From Alphaproteobacteria bacterium (GTDB lineage: Bacteria; Pseudomonadota; Alphaproteobacteria; ATCC43930; CGMCC-115725): 9,317 bases of DNA. Under the pieces are notes generated by a model, which was given only the letters and a program-made list of their open reading frames with translations, was not told where the DNA came from and made no database searches. The number at the start of each line of letters is the position of its first letter. Position 1 is the first letter of the stretch. Position numbers and translations under genes: made by a program. The stretch covers positions 1 through 9,317 of the forward strand of contig JASHUO010000872.1 in the NCBI GenBank assembly GCA_030039975.1, given 5' to 3'. Shown piece after piece: positions 1 through 5,455 of this stretch.

Positions 1-112
1 AATTCCACAACCTCGTGGATTAGCCCTCCGCACGGCCTTCTGATGCTGCACTGTAACGATGTAAGGCCCAAGATTCTCACCCAGCGCTCACTCATAGCAC
101 AAGCACACCTCG

Positions 113-147
113 GGCCGGTAGCTACCCGGTAGCTATGCCAATTTTTT
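113..147 (+). terminator. Possible rho-independent terminator, plus strand
   Basis: GGC at 113-115 can pair with GCC at 137-139, and TAGCTA at 119-124 with TAGCTA at 130-135. The stem is followed by AATTTTTT ending at 147. The T-run after a hairpin is the terminator pattern, and it would serve a rightward transcript entering from the left edge. The stem is short, AU-rich and interrupted, so this is weak. Confidence 0.3.
115..136 (+). repeat. Two tandem 11-bp repeats (CCGGTAGCTAC / CCGGTAGCTAT)
   Basis: Two head-to-tail 11-mers differ only at the last base. Each contains the self-complementary hexamer TAGCTA, so the pair can also fold as a stem of TAGCTA with TAGCTA around a 5-base loop. Confidence 0.7.
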
Positions 148-181
148 CGCCCGACGATTTGTGCCAAGTCTTTGAAAATCC

Positions 182-256
182 TGGAGCGGGCGAAGGGATT
201 CGAACCCTCGACCCCAACCTTGGCAAGGTTGTGCTCTACCCCTGAGCTACGCCCGC
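182..256 (-). tRNA. tRNA-Gly (anticodon GCC)
   Basis: Read on the minus strand the cloverleaf is complete. The 7-bp acceptor stem GCGGGCG (256-250) pairs with CGCCCGC (192-186). The D arm is GCTC/GAGC, the anticodon stem CAACC/GGTTG encloses loop TTGCCAA with anticodon GCC at 224-222, and the T arm carries the TTCGAAT loop. The discriminator base is T and CCA is encoded (184-182). GCC reads GGC and GGT glycine codons, the main glycine codons in a GC-rich genome. Its 3' end faces the lower-GC left edge. Confidence 0.97.
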
Positions 257-271
257 GCCCCAAGGGGCGGG

Positions 272-299
272 ATCATACAAAGGCGCGGCGGCTTTGCAA
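272..299 (-). promoter_or_regulatory. Promoter of tRNA-Gly
   Basis: On the minus strand TTGCAA (299-294) and TATGAT (277-272) are separated by 16 bp and resemble sigma-70 -35 and -10 boxes (4/6 and 5/6 matches). Transcription would begin about 10 bp before the mature tRNA 5' end. The stretch after the -10 box is almost pure G/C, the GC-rich discriminator typical of stable-RNA promoters under stringent control. A small CGCCCC-AA-GGGGCG hairpin (256-269) overlaps the leader and the first tRNA base. Confidence 0.5.
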
Positions 300-348
300 G
301 CCTGCGGCCTAGTTTGAATCCGCCGCCGCGCCGCGCCAGTATCCGCCG

Positions 349-672
349 ATGCACCGCGCCGCCGTCCTGGCCTGCCTCTTCTGCTCTGCGCTCGGTCTCG
401 CCGGCTGCGGCACCAGGCTGCGCGACGAGAGCCTGCTCGACCGCTGCGGCGATGCGATGCAGCAAGCCTTTCCCCAGACCGAGATCGAAGTGACGAAAAA
501 AGCGCTGGTGTCACAGGAGCAGCAGAGCTTCGCCACCAGCATCGTCACCGCCGAAGGCGAGCGGCCCGACCTGCCGGCGGGCAGCCCGCTGCTGCATGAC
601 ATCGCCGTCGAATGCCGCTTCGACAACGGCATCCTCACCGGCTTCCGCTGGACCAAAGGGCCGTTGCACTGA
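349..672 (+). CDS. Small putative lipoprotein of unknown function
   Basis: The 107-residue product begins with a short basic N-terminus (M1-H-R), a hydrophobic stretch (residues 4-18) and a lipobox L17-A-G-C20, so it is probably a lipoprotein cleaved before C20, lipidated there and anchored facing the periplasm. The mature part (about 88 residues) is mixed and charged with no membrane segment and two further cysteines (C33 and C89). I recognise no family. The ATG at 349 is kept because it places the lipoprotein signal exactly at the N-terminus, although no good ribosome binding site precedes it. It is the first gene of the rightward cluster; its TGA lies 3 bp before the next ATG, so the two are probably translated together, but nothing shows a shared function. 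Confidence 0.75.
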   Translation: MHRAAVLACLFCSALGLAGCGTRLRDESLLDRCGDAMQQAFPQTEIEVTKKALVSQEQQSFATSIVTAEGERPDLPAGSPLLHDIAVECRFDNGILTGFRWTKGPLH

Positions 673-675
673 GCG

Positions 676-1227
676 ATGCCGGCAACACCAGAAGAGCTTT
701 TCGCCCGCCTCGATGCGCTCGGCATCCATCATGTGACGCACCGCCATCCGCCGCTCCATACCGTCGCGGAATCGGTGATGCTGCGCGGCACGCTGCCCGG
801 CGCGCATTGCAAGAGCCTCTTCCTGCGTGACCGCAAGGACGGGCTCTGGCTCGTCGTCGTGCTCGAGGACCGCCGCCCCGACCTGAAAGCGCTGGCCGAC
901 AGCCTGGGCGCGCCGCGCTTCTCCTTCGGAAGCCCGGCGCTGCTGCTGGAGGTGCTGGGGGTGACGCCGGGCAGCGTCACGCCGTTTGCACTGATGAACG
1001 ACCGGGCCCATCGCGTCCGCGTCGTCCTCGATGCCGACATGCTGCGGCAGGATCCGGTCAACTATCATCCCCTGGTCAATACCGCGACGACCGCCATTTC
1101 CGCGGCAGATCTCCGCCGTTTTATCGCCGATTGCGGGCATCCGGCGCGAGTGCTGGAGCTCGCCGGGCTCGACCGGGGCGCTGGGGAAGCGGGTGCTTGT
1201 CAGGACCCGCCTCTGCCGCCATCTTAG
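676..1227 (+). CDS. Free-standing Ala-tRNA(Pro) deacylase, ProXp-ala (YbaK/EbsC superfamily)
   Basis: A 183-residue cytoplasmic editing enzyme that, by family, hydrolyses alanine mischarged onto tRNA(Pro) by prolyl-tRNA synthetase. The N-terminal part LGIHHVTHRHPPLHTVAES (15-33) is the usual entry of the family, and the motif H44-C-K46-S-L-F-L-R-D carries the conserved active-site lysine. The segment PFALMND (about 102-108) matches the family's core strand and turn. Length is close to the usual 165-170 residues, with an extra C-terminal tail (roughly 168-183) rich in Gly, Ala and Pro and outside the fold. Genomes that encode a prolyl-tRNA synthetase without an inserted editing domain, as in many alphaproteobacteria, usually rely on this stand-alone protein. 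It follows the lipoprotein gene by 3 bp and precedes cnoX by 25 bp. Family assignment is firm; the alanine specificity is from subfamily knowledge. Confidence 0.92.
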   Translation: MPATPEELFARLDALGIHHVTHRHPPLHTVAESVMLRGTLPGAHCKSLFLRDRKDGLWLVVVLEDRRPDLKALADSLGAPRFSFGSPALLLEVLGVTPGSVTPFALMNDRAHRVRVVLDADMLRQDPVNYHPLVNTATTAISAADLRRFIADCGHPARVLELAGLDRGAGEAGACQDPPLPPS

Positions 1228-1252
1228 GGGAAAATCTGAGGAATTAACGCCT

Positions 1253-2173
1253 ATGGAACCGATTCTCGGCGGCGCGCCCGCCCCGGCGGACACCGCCAAT
1301 CTCATCAAGAACGGCTCGACCGCGACCTTCATGGCCGATGTGATCGACGCCTCGCACGACGCGGCTGTGGTCGTCGATTTCTGGGCGCCGTGGTGCGGGC
1401 CGTGCAAGCAGCTCGGCCCGGCGCTCGAGAAAGCCGTGCGCGAGGCGCGCGGCGCCGTGCGCATGGTGAAGATCAACATCGACGAGAACCCGGAGCTGGC
1501 GCAGCAGATGCGCATCCAGTCGATTCCGGCGGTCTATGCCTTCAAGGACGGCCGCCCGGTCGACGGTTTCGTCGGCGCGCTCCCGGAAAGCCAGGTCAAG
1601 CAGTTCGTCGGCCGGCTTGCCGCCAATGCCGCCGCCGGTCCTTCGCCGATCGACGAGGCCCTCGCCCTGGCGCAGGAGGCGCTGGGCGCCGGCGACGCGG
1701 CGCGCGCCGCCAATATCTTTACCCAGGTGCTGCAGCACGAGCCCGGCAACCCGGTTGCGACCGCGGGACTCGCGCGCATCGCCATCGGCCGCAAAGAGTT
1801 CGCCAAGGCGCGCCAGCTGCTCGAGCGCGTGCCAAAGGAGCATGCCGGGCATGCCGAGATCGCCGCGGCGCGCGCCGCGCTGGAGCTGGCGGAGGCCGGC
1901 AGCAAGGCGCAAGGCGCGGTCGGCGAGCTGCGCCAGCGGCTGCAGCAGAACGCCAATGATCACGAGGCGCGCTACGAGCTGGCCTCGGCGCTGTTCGCCT
2001 CGGGCCAGCGCGCCGAGGCTGTCGACGAGCTCCTCGACCTCGTCAAGCGCGACCGCAAATGGAACGAGGAGGCGGCGCGAAAGCAGCTCGTCAAGTTCTT
2101 CGAGGCGCTCGGCCATGCCGACCCGCTCACCGTTGCGGCGAGAAAGCGCCTCTCCTCGATCCTCTTCGCATGA
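1253..2173 (+). CDS. cnoX: Chaperedoxin CnoX (YbbN): thioredoxin domain plus TPR-like C-terminus
   Basis: The 306-residue protein has a thioredoxin fold at about residues 20-125 with active site W47-C48-G-P-C51 and cis-proline P92 in SIPAV, followed by a helical TPR-like region (about 131-306) with repeated A/L/E-rich helices. CnoX binds unfolding clients during oxidative or chlorine stress, protects their cysteines, and hands them to GroEL or DnaK. E. coli CnoX lacks the first active-site cysteine; the intact CGPC here predicts thioredoxin reductase activity, as described for Caulobacter CnoX. The frame is open further upstream (an ATG at 1031), but that start would lie inside the deacylase gene; the ATG at 1253 gives the usual N-terminus and has TGAGGA 10 bp upstream. 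Its TGA overlaps the next gene's ATG (ATGA), implying coupled translation. Confidence 0.94.
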   Translation: MEPILGGAPAPADTANLIKNGSTATFMADVIDASHDAAVVVDFWAPWCGPCKQLGPALEKAVREARGAVRMVKINIDENPELAQQMRIQSIPAVYAFKDGRPVDGFVGALPESQVKQFVGRLAANAAAGPSPIDEALALAQEALGAGDAARAANIFTQVLQHEPGNPVATAGLARIAIGRKEFAKARQLLERVPKEHAGHAEIAAARAALELAEAGSKAQGAVGELRQRLQQNANDHEARYELASALFASGQRAEAVDELLDLVKRDRKWNEEAARKQLVKFFEALGHADPLTVAARKRLSSILFA

Positions 2174-2829
2174 GCGGGCGTTTCGATCCCGGTTTCGACG
2201 CGCTGCCGGCGAGCCTGCCGATCTTCCCCTTGACCGGCGTGCTGCTGTTGCCGCGCGGCCGGCTGCCGCTCAACATCTTCGAGGAGCGCTATCTCGCCAT
2301 GACGGCGGATGCGCTCAAGGGCGAGCGGCTCATCGGCATGGTGCAGCCGCAAGAGGGCGCAGGCGATGCCGGCGATCCGCCGGTCTACCGCACGGGCTGC
2401 GCCGGGCGCATGGTCTCGTTCAGCGAGACCGATGACGGGCGCTATCTCATCACGCTTTCGGGCCTCGCCCGCTTCGACATCGCGCGCGAGCTGCCGCGCG
2501 CGCAGCTCTATCGCCGCGTCGTGCCGGATTGGCAGCCTTATCGCGCTGATCTCGCACCCGGTAACGGCACGATCGATCGCACGCGCTTGCTGGCGGCGCT
2601 GAAGCCCTTCCTCGAGCGTCAGGGCGTCGCCGCCGATTGGGCGGCGGTGGAAGCAACGCCGGATGAGCGGCTCGTCTCCACGGTGGCGATGGTGGCGCCG
2701 TTCCAGCCGGCCGAGAAGCAGGCGCTGCTCGAGGCGCGCGATCTCGCCGAGCGCGCGCGGCTCCTCACCGCGCTCGTCGAGATGTCCATCCACAGCGGCG
2801 CCGAGCGCGCCGAGGGCGCGCGCCACTGA
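2170..2829 (+). CDS. Stand-alone LON substrate-binding domain protein
   Basis: A 219-residue protein matching the N-terminal domain of Lon protease, with no AAA+ or protease domain. The typical opening is visible: LPIFPLTGVLLLPRGRLPL (about 15-33) followed by NIFEERYLAM, then a beta-rich core (LIGMVQP, GCAGRMVSF, YLITLSGLARFDI) and a helical C-terminal half (about 130-219) with the PxxRLVST-like segment. In Lon this domain helps to recognise substrates; the role of solitary versions is not established. The start overlaps cnoX by 4 bp and the gene is followed 15 bp later by the Trm112-like gene. Coupling to CnoX suggests, but does not prove, a part in protein quality control. Length is normal for the solitary family. 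Confidence 0.9.
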   Translation: MSGRFDPGFDALPASLPIFPLTGVLLLPRGRLPLNIFEERYLAMTADALKGERLIGMVQPQEGAGDAGDPPVYRTGCAGRMVSFSETDDGRYLITLSGLARFDIARELPRAQLYRRVVPDWQPYRADLAPGNGTIDRTRLLAALKPFLERQGVAADWAAVEATPDERLVSTVAMVAPFQPAEKQALLEARDLAERARLLTALVEMSIHSGAERAEGARH

Positions 2830-2834
2830 CCGCC

Positions 2835-2840
2835 GGAGGG
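2835..2840 (+). promoter_or_regulatory. Strong ribosome binding site of the Trm112-like gene
   Basis: GGAGGG lies 4 bp upstream of the ATG at 2845. It is the clearest Shine-Dalgarno sequence in the rightward cluster and fixes this start, just after the LON gene's stop. Confidence 0.7.
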
Positions 2841-2844
2841 AGTC

Positions 2845-3075
2845 ATGTCCGATCATGCGCCGGAGATCGATCCGCGGCTGCTCGAGATCCTGGTCTGCCC
2901 GCTGACCAAGGCGCCGCTCCACTATGACCGCGCGGCGCAGGAGCTGATCAGCGTCGACGCCGGCTTGGCTTATCCGATCCGCGACGGCATTCCGATCATG
3001 CTGGTCGATGAGGCGCGGCCGCTCGACGACGCCGAGAAGGCGCGGCTCAAGGGCACGCCGGCGCCGCCGCCGTGA
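2845..3075 (+). CDS. Trm112-like protein (YcaR/UPF0434 family)
   Basis: The 76-residue product carries the family pattern LLEILVCP (12-19), then QELIS and LAYPIRDGIPIML, ending in a short charged tail. Trm112 proteins in archaea and eukaryotes activate methyltransferases that modify tRNA, rRNA and release factors; the bacterial short form is less well studied. Most of the zinc-binding cysteines found in E. coli YcaR (CPxC and a later C) are replaced, leaving only C18, so zinc binding is unlikely. A strong GGAGGG (2835-2840) lies 4 bp before the ATG. The stop overlaps the following GTG start. Family call is firm; partner methyltransferase is unknown. Confidence 0.9.
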   Translation: MSDHAPEIDPRLLEILVCPLTKAPLHYDRAAQELISVDAGLAYPIRDGIPIMLVDEARPLDDAEKARLKGTPAPPP

Positions 3076-3449
3076 CCCCATCCGGCACGACGCATTGGCC
3101 GGTCGAGATCCGCTTGAAGCGGGCGGAGAAAGTGCTGGAACTGTTGTTCGAGGATGGCGCGCGCTTTCGCCTGCCGGCGGAGTATCTGCGCGTCGAGAGC
3201 CCATCGGCCGAGGTGCAGGGCCACGGGCCCGGCCAGAAGACGCTGATCGCCGGCCGCGCCGAGGTCGGCATCACCGCCGTCGAGCCGGTCGGCAATTATG
3301 CCGTGCGCCTCGTCTTCGACGATCTGCACGACACCGGCATCTACTCTTGGAGCTATCTCTACGAGCTCGGCCGCGAGCAGGGCGAGCGCTGGCAACGCTA
3401 CCTCGCGGCCCTCGCCGCCGCCGGCCTCGCGCGGGAAGCGAAGCGGTGA
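3072..3449 (+). CDS. DUF971 protein (gamma-butyrobetaine hydroxylase-like N-terminal domain)
   Basis: A 125-residue protein that is one DUF971 domain: PVEIRLKRAEKVLELLFEDG (about 9-28), a strand-rich centre with RLPAEYLRVESPSAEVQGHG, then VEPVGNYAVRLVFDD and the hallmark HDTGIYSWSYLYELG (about 91-105). In eukaryotic gamma-butyrobetaine hydroxylase this fold is a zinc-binding N-terminal domain; in bacteria it also occurs fused or next to Mrp/ApbC iron-sulfur carriers. No function can be assigned to the stand-alone form. The GTG start at 3072 overlaps the previous stop (GTGA), so translation is probably coupled; it is the last gene of the rightward cluster. The C-terminus is an alanine- and arginine-rich helix. 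Confidence 0.88.
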   Translation: MTPSGTTHWPVEIRLKRAEKVLELLFEDGARFRLPAEYLRVESPSAEVQGHGPGQKTLIAGRAEVGITAVEPVGNYAVRLVFDDLHDTGIYSWSYLYELGREQGERWQRYLAALAAAGLAREAKR

Positions 3450-3475
3450 GGTGATGCTGGGATCAATGCCGTGCG

Positions 3476-3516
3476 TGCTTCGACAGGCGCGCTCCGCGCG
3501 CCAGCTCAGGATGAGG
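3476..3516. repeat. Palindromic intergenic repeat with GC hairpin
   Basis: Between the convergent DUF971 and regulator genes, CTTCGACA (3478-3485) and CTCAGGATGAGG (3505-3516) bracket a perfect 7-bp hairpin, GGCGCGC-TCC-GCGCGCC (3486-3502). Sequences of the CTCATCCTGAG...TCGAAG type around a GC palindrome are recalled as dispersed intergenic repeats in alphaproteobacteria. A GTCGAAGGAT piece at 3625-3634 is a similar element in the opposite sense. The hairpin could also end or stabilise either convergent transcript: a T-rich ATTTTCTTT lies about 16 bp downstream on the plus strand, too far for a standard terminator. Confidence 0.5.
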
Positions 3517-3599
3517 CGATTTTCTTTGTGCCGTCGCCAATTTGCCTCACCCTGGTCGCGGGCGCGCAGACGGGATTTTCGCGGGATTACCGGGAAACC

Positions 3600-4424
3600 T
3601 CACTTGCCGGCCCATCCATGCCCCGTCGAAGGATCTTGCGGGTAGGACCATTCGCCCGCCGACGCGCCGCTGCGCGCTCTGCGGCGCAGCGAGCGCAGCA
3701 CGTCGTCAACCGAGTCGCGCAGCAGCGCCTCCATTCGACTGCGCGCCTGATCGGGCTCGCCATCAACGATCGCTTCGAGCACGCCACGATGCTGAAGCAG
3801 TCGATTCTGCCGCATCGTGGCCGCGCTCTGCCAGCCGCGCTCGAAGGTACAGATCAGCGCGGCGTGGATGAGGCTGCCGAAGGCGCCGATGAAGTGATTG
3901 CCGGTGGCTTCGAGAATCGCCTGGTGGAATCGCAGATCGGCGGAAATGAGGTCGCCCGAGCCGTCCTTGAAGCGCTCCATGTCGGCATAGGCGGCGGCAA
4001 TGCGTGCCATCGACCTGTCGTCGCGGGACGCGGCGGCCAACGCCGCCGCCGGCGGCTCGACCATTTGGCGCAGTTGGAAGAGGTGCTCGACGACGGCGGC
4101 GGTCGGCGCGGTCTGCAGATGCCAAGCCAGCACGTCGGGATCGAGCATGTTCCAATCCGCCTTCGGGCGAACGCGCGTGCCGATCTTCGGTCGGGACACG
4201 ATCAAGCCCTTGGCGTTGAGCGCGCGATAGGCCTCGCGCAAGGCCGTACGCGACACGCCGAAGCGCTGAAGCAGGACCTGTTCGTTGGGCAACAACGAGC
4301 CCGGCGGGAAGGCGCCGCTGATGATCTCGGTGCCGAGCCGGTTGGCGAGATAATCGTGGATGTTGCGCGTCAGCCGGACGGAATCCCCCGCGCGCCGCGG
4401 CGCGAGGGTGGTATTCACCGCCAT
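3600..4424 (-). CDS. GntR/FadR-family transcriptional regulator, DgoR-like (FCD domain)
   Basis: A 274-residue DNA-binding regulator. A winged helix-turn-helix spans about 20-88, with LPNEQVLLQRFGVSRTALREAYRAL read as the recognition region (46-69), followed by G-T-R-V of the wing. An FCD ligand-binding domain follows (about 115-250): LRQMVEPPAAALAA, D163-x3-H167, and H212 in QHRGVLEAI. The linker W-N-x-L-D-x-D-V-L-x-W and the FERGW segment resemble E. coli DgoR, the D-galactonate-responsive repressor. The position of the fourth metal-ligand histidine in many FCD proteins holds leucine (L234), as I recall for DgoR. It is the last gene of the importer operon, and the palindrome upstream of ytfQ is its probable operator. 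Start: 4424 has GAAGG 8 bp upstream; an ATG at 4490, overlapping the permease stop as ATGA, would add an Arg-rich 22-residue extension. Confidence 0.88.
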   Translation of the reverse strand: MAVNTTLAPRRAGDSVRLTRNIHDYLANRLGTEIISGAFPPGSLLPNEQVLLQRFGVSRTALREAYRALNAKGLIVSRPKIGTRVRPKADWNMLDPDVLAWHLQTAPTAAVVEHLFQLRQMVEPPAAALAAASRDDRSMARIAAAYADMERFKDGSGDLISADLRFHQAILEATGNHFIGAFGSLIHAALICTFERGWQSAATMRQNRLLQHRGVLEAIVDGEPDQARSRMEALLRDSVDDVLRSLRRRARSGASAGEWSYPQDPSTGHGWAGK

Positions 4425-4486
4425 GACATCGGCCTTCGGACCAACGTCGCGAGCGGCGCGCCGCCGGCGCCTCTGTGCCCGCTTGC

Positions 4487-5455
4487 TCATCCGATGGATT
4501 GGCGCAAAGCGTTGCGGGTGCCGATCAGGGTCCGCTGAGCCAGGATGAAGAGGAAAAGCAGCAGACCGACGACGACCCTGGCCCAGGCACTGGTCAGCGT
4601 CCCGTCGAAATCGATGATCGTGGCGATCAAGCCCGAGATCAGTCCGCCGAAGAGAGTGCCGACGACCAGACCGACGCCGCCGGTGAGCAACGTGCCGCCG
4701 AGCACCACCGCGGCGATGGCATCGAGCTCGACCCCGGACCCCGCCAACGGGTAGCCCGAGGCCGTGTAGAGCGCGTAGATCACGCCGCCGAGGGCGCTGT
4801 AGAAACCGCCGAGAGCATAGATCATGACCGTCGTGCGTCGGATCGGCACACCCATCAGCGCCGCCGAGGTGCGATCGCCGCCAAGGGCGTACACATTGGT
4901 TCCGAAGCGCGTGAAATGAGCGATGACCACGCCGGCGAGCAAGGCCAGCAACATGACGATGGCCGAGCTCGTCAGGAAACCGGAGCCGGGAAGCGGAATG
5001 CGCCAGGCGGAGAAGGCGTCGACGAAGGAATGTTTGATCGGCACGGAATCGAGACTGACCATGAAGCAGCTGCCGCGCAACAGGAACAACCCCGCCAGCG
5101 TAATGATGAAAGGCTGAATGTCGCAGATGTCGATGATCCATCCCACGATGCCGCCGTAGAGGACCCCGAAAGCGATCATGGCCGCCGCCGCTGCCAAGGG
5201 ATGCCAGCCGTGGCCGACGAGACCGGCCATGACGACCCCGACGAAGCCGATCATCGAGCCGATCGAAAGATCGATCCCGCCGGAGATGATGACGAAGGTC
5301 GTTCCGATCGCGGCGATGATGATGAAGGCATTGTCGGCGAGCAGATCGCCCAACACCAGCGTCGACAGGAAATGCTTGTACAGCGCCCCTCCGGTCAGGA
5401 AGAGGGCGATGAAGACGAAGATCGTCCCCGCGATCGGGATGTATCGTTCCTTCAT
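4487..5455 (-). CDS. yjfF: Sugar ABC transporter permease, YjfF-like
   Basis: A 322-residue inner-membrane protein of the RbsC/AraH permease family, probably the second subunit of the heterodimeric channel for a furanose-type sugar. Long hydrophobic segments run throughout (for example 10-24, 43-58, 68-80, 84-101 and the final 290-308), as expected for 8-10 membrane helices. The family signature ISGGIDLSIGS lies at 57-67, and DIQPFIITLAG and ALGGDRTSAALMGVPI follow. The ATG at 5455 overlaps the TGA of the upstream permease gene (ATGA); the reading frame stays open far upstream, but that region is the other permease in another frame. The closest match I recognise is YjfF of the galactofuranose importer; other pentose or hexose permeases of the family are possible. 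Confidence 0.9.
   Translation of the reverse strand: MKERYIPIAGTIFVFIALFLTGGALYKHFLSTLVLGDLLADNAFIIIAAIGTTFVIISGGIDLSIGSMIGFVGVVMAGLVGHGWHPLAAAAAMIAFGVLYGGIVGWIIDICDIQPFIITLAGLFLLRGSCFMVSLDSVPIKHSFVDAFSAWRIPLPGSGFLTSSAIVMLLALLAGVVIAHFTRFGTNVYALGGDRTSAALMGVPIRRTTVMIYALGGFYSALGGVIYALYTASGYPLAGSGVELDAIAAVVLGGTLLTGGVGLVVGTLFGGLISGLIATIIDFDGTLTSAWARVVVGLLLFLFILAQRTLIGTRNALRQSIG

Larger units (their letters stand above)
1..180. other. Lower-GC stretch without a convincing gene
   Basis: By hand count about 53% G+C, clearly below the following genes. One plus-strand frame is open from base 1 to a TAG at 130-132 and one minus-strand frame from an ATG near base 96 runs off the left edge, but neither shows the G/C-rich third codon positions of the other genes here, so I do not call a gene. 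It sits against the 3' end of tRNA-Gly, a position where integrated elements often leave remnants; that link is only inference. It contains the tandem repeat and possible terminator listed separately. Confidence 0.5.

Noticed and set aside
115..136. Start of a CRISPR array or integron-like repeat
   Set aside because: Only two adjacent 11-bp units without spacers; not an array.
1031..1252. Upstream extension of CnoX to an ATG at 1031
   Set aside because: It would overlap the deacylase gene by almost 200 bp and add 74 arginine-rich residues not seen in the family.
511..1515. Minus-strand 334-residue open frame opposite the lipoprotein, deacylase and cnoX genes
   Set aside because: It is the shadow of three plus-strand genes and has no family resemblance.
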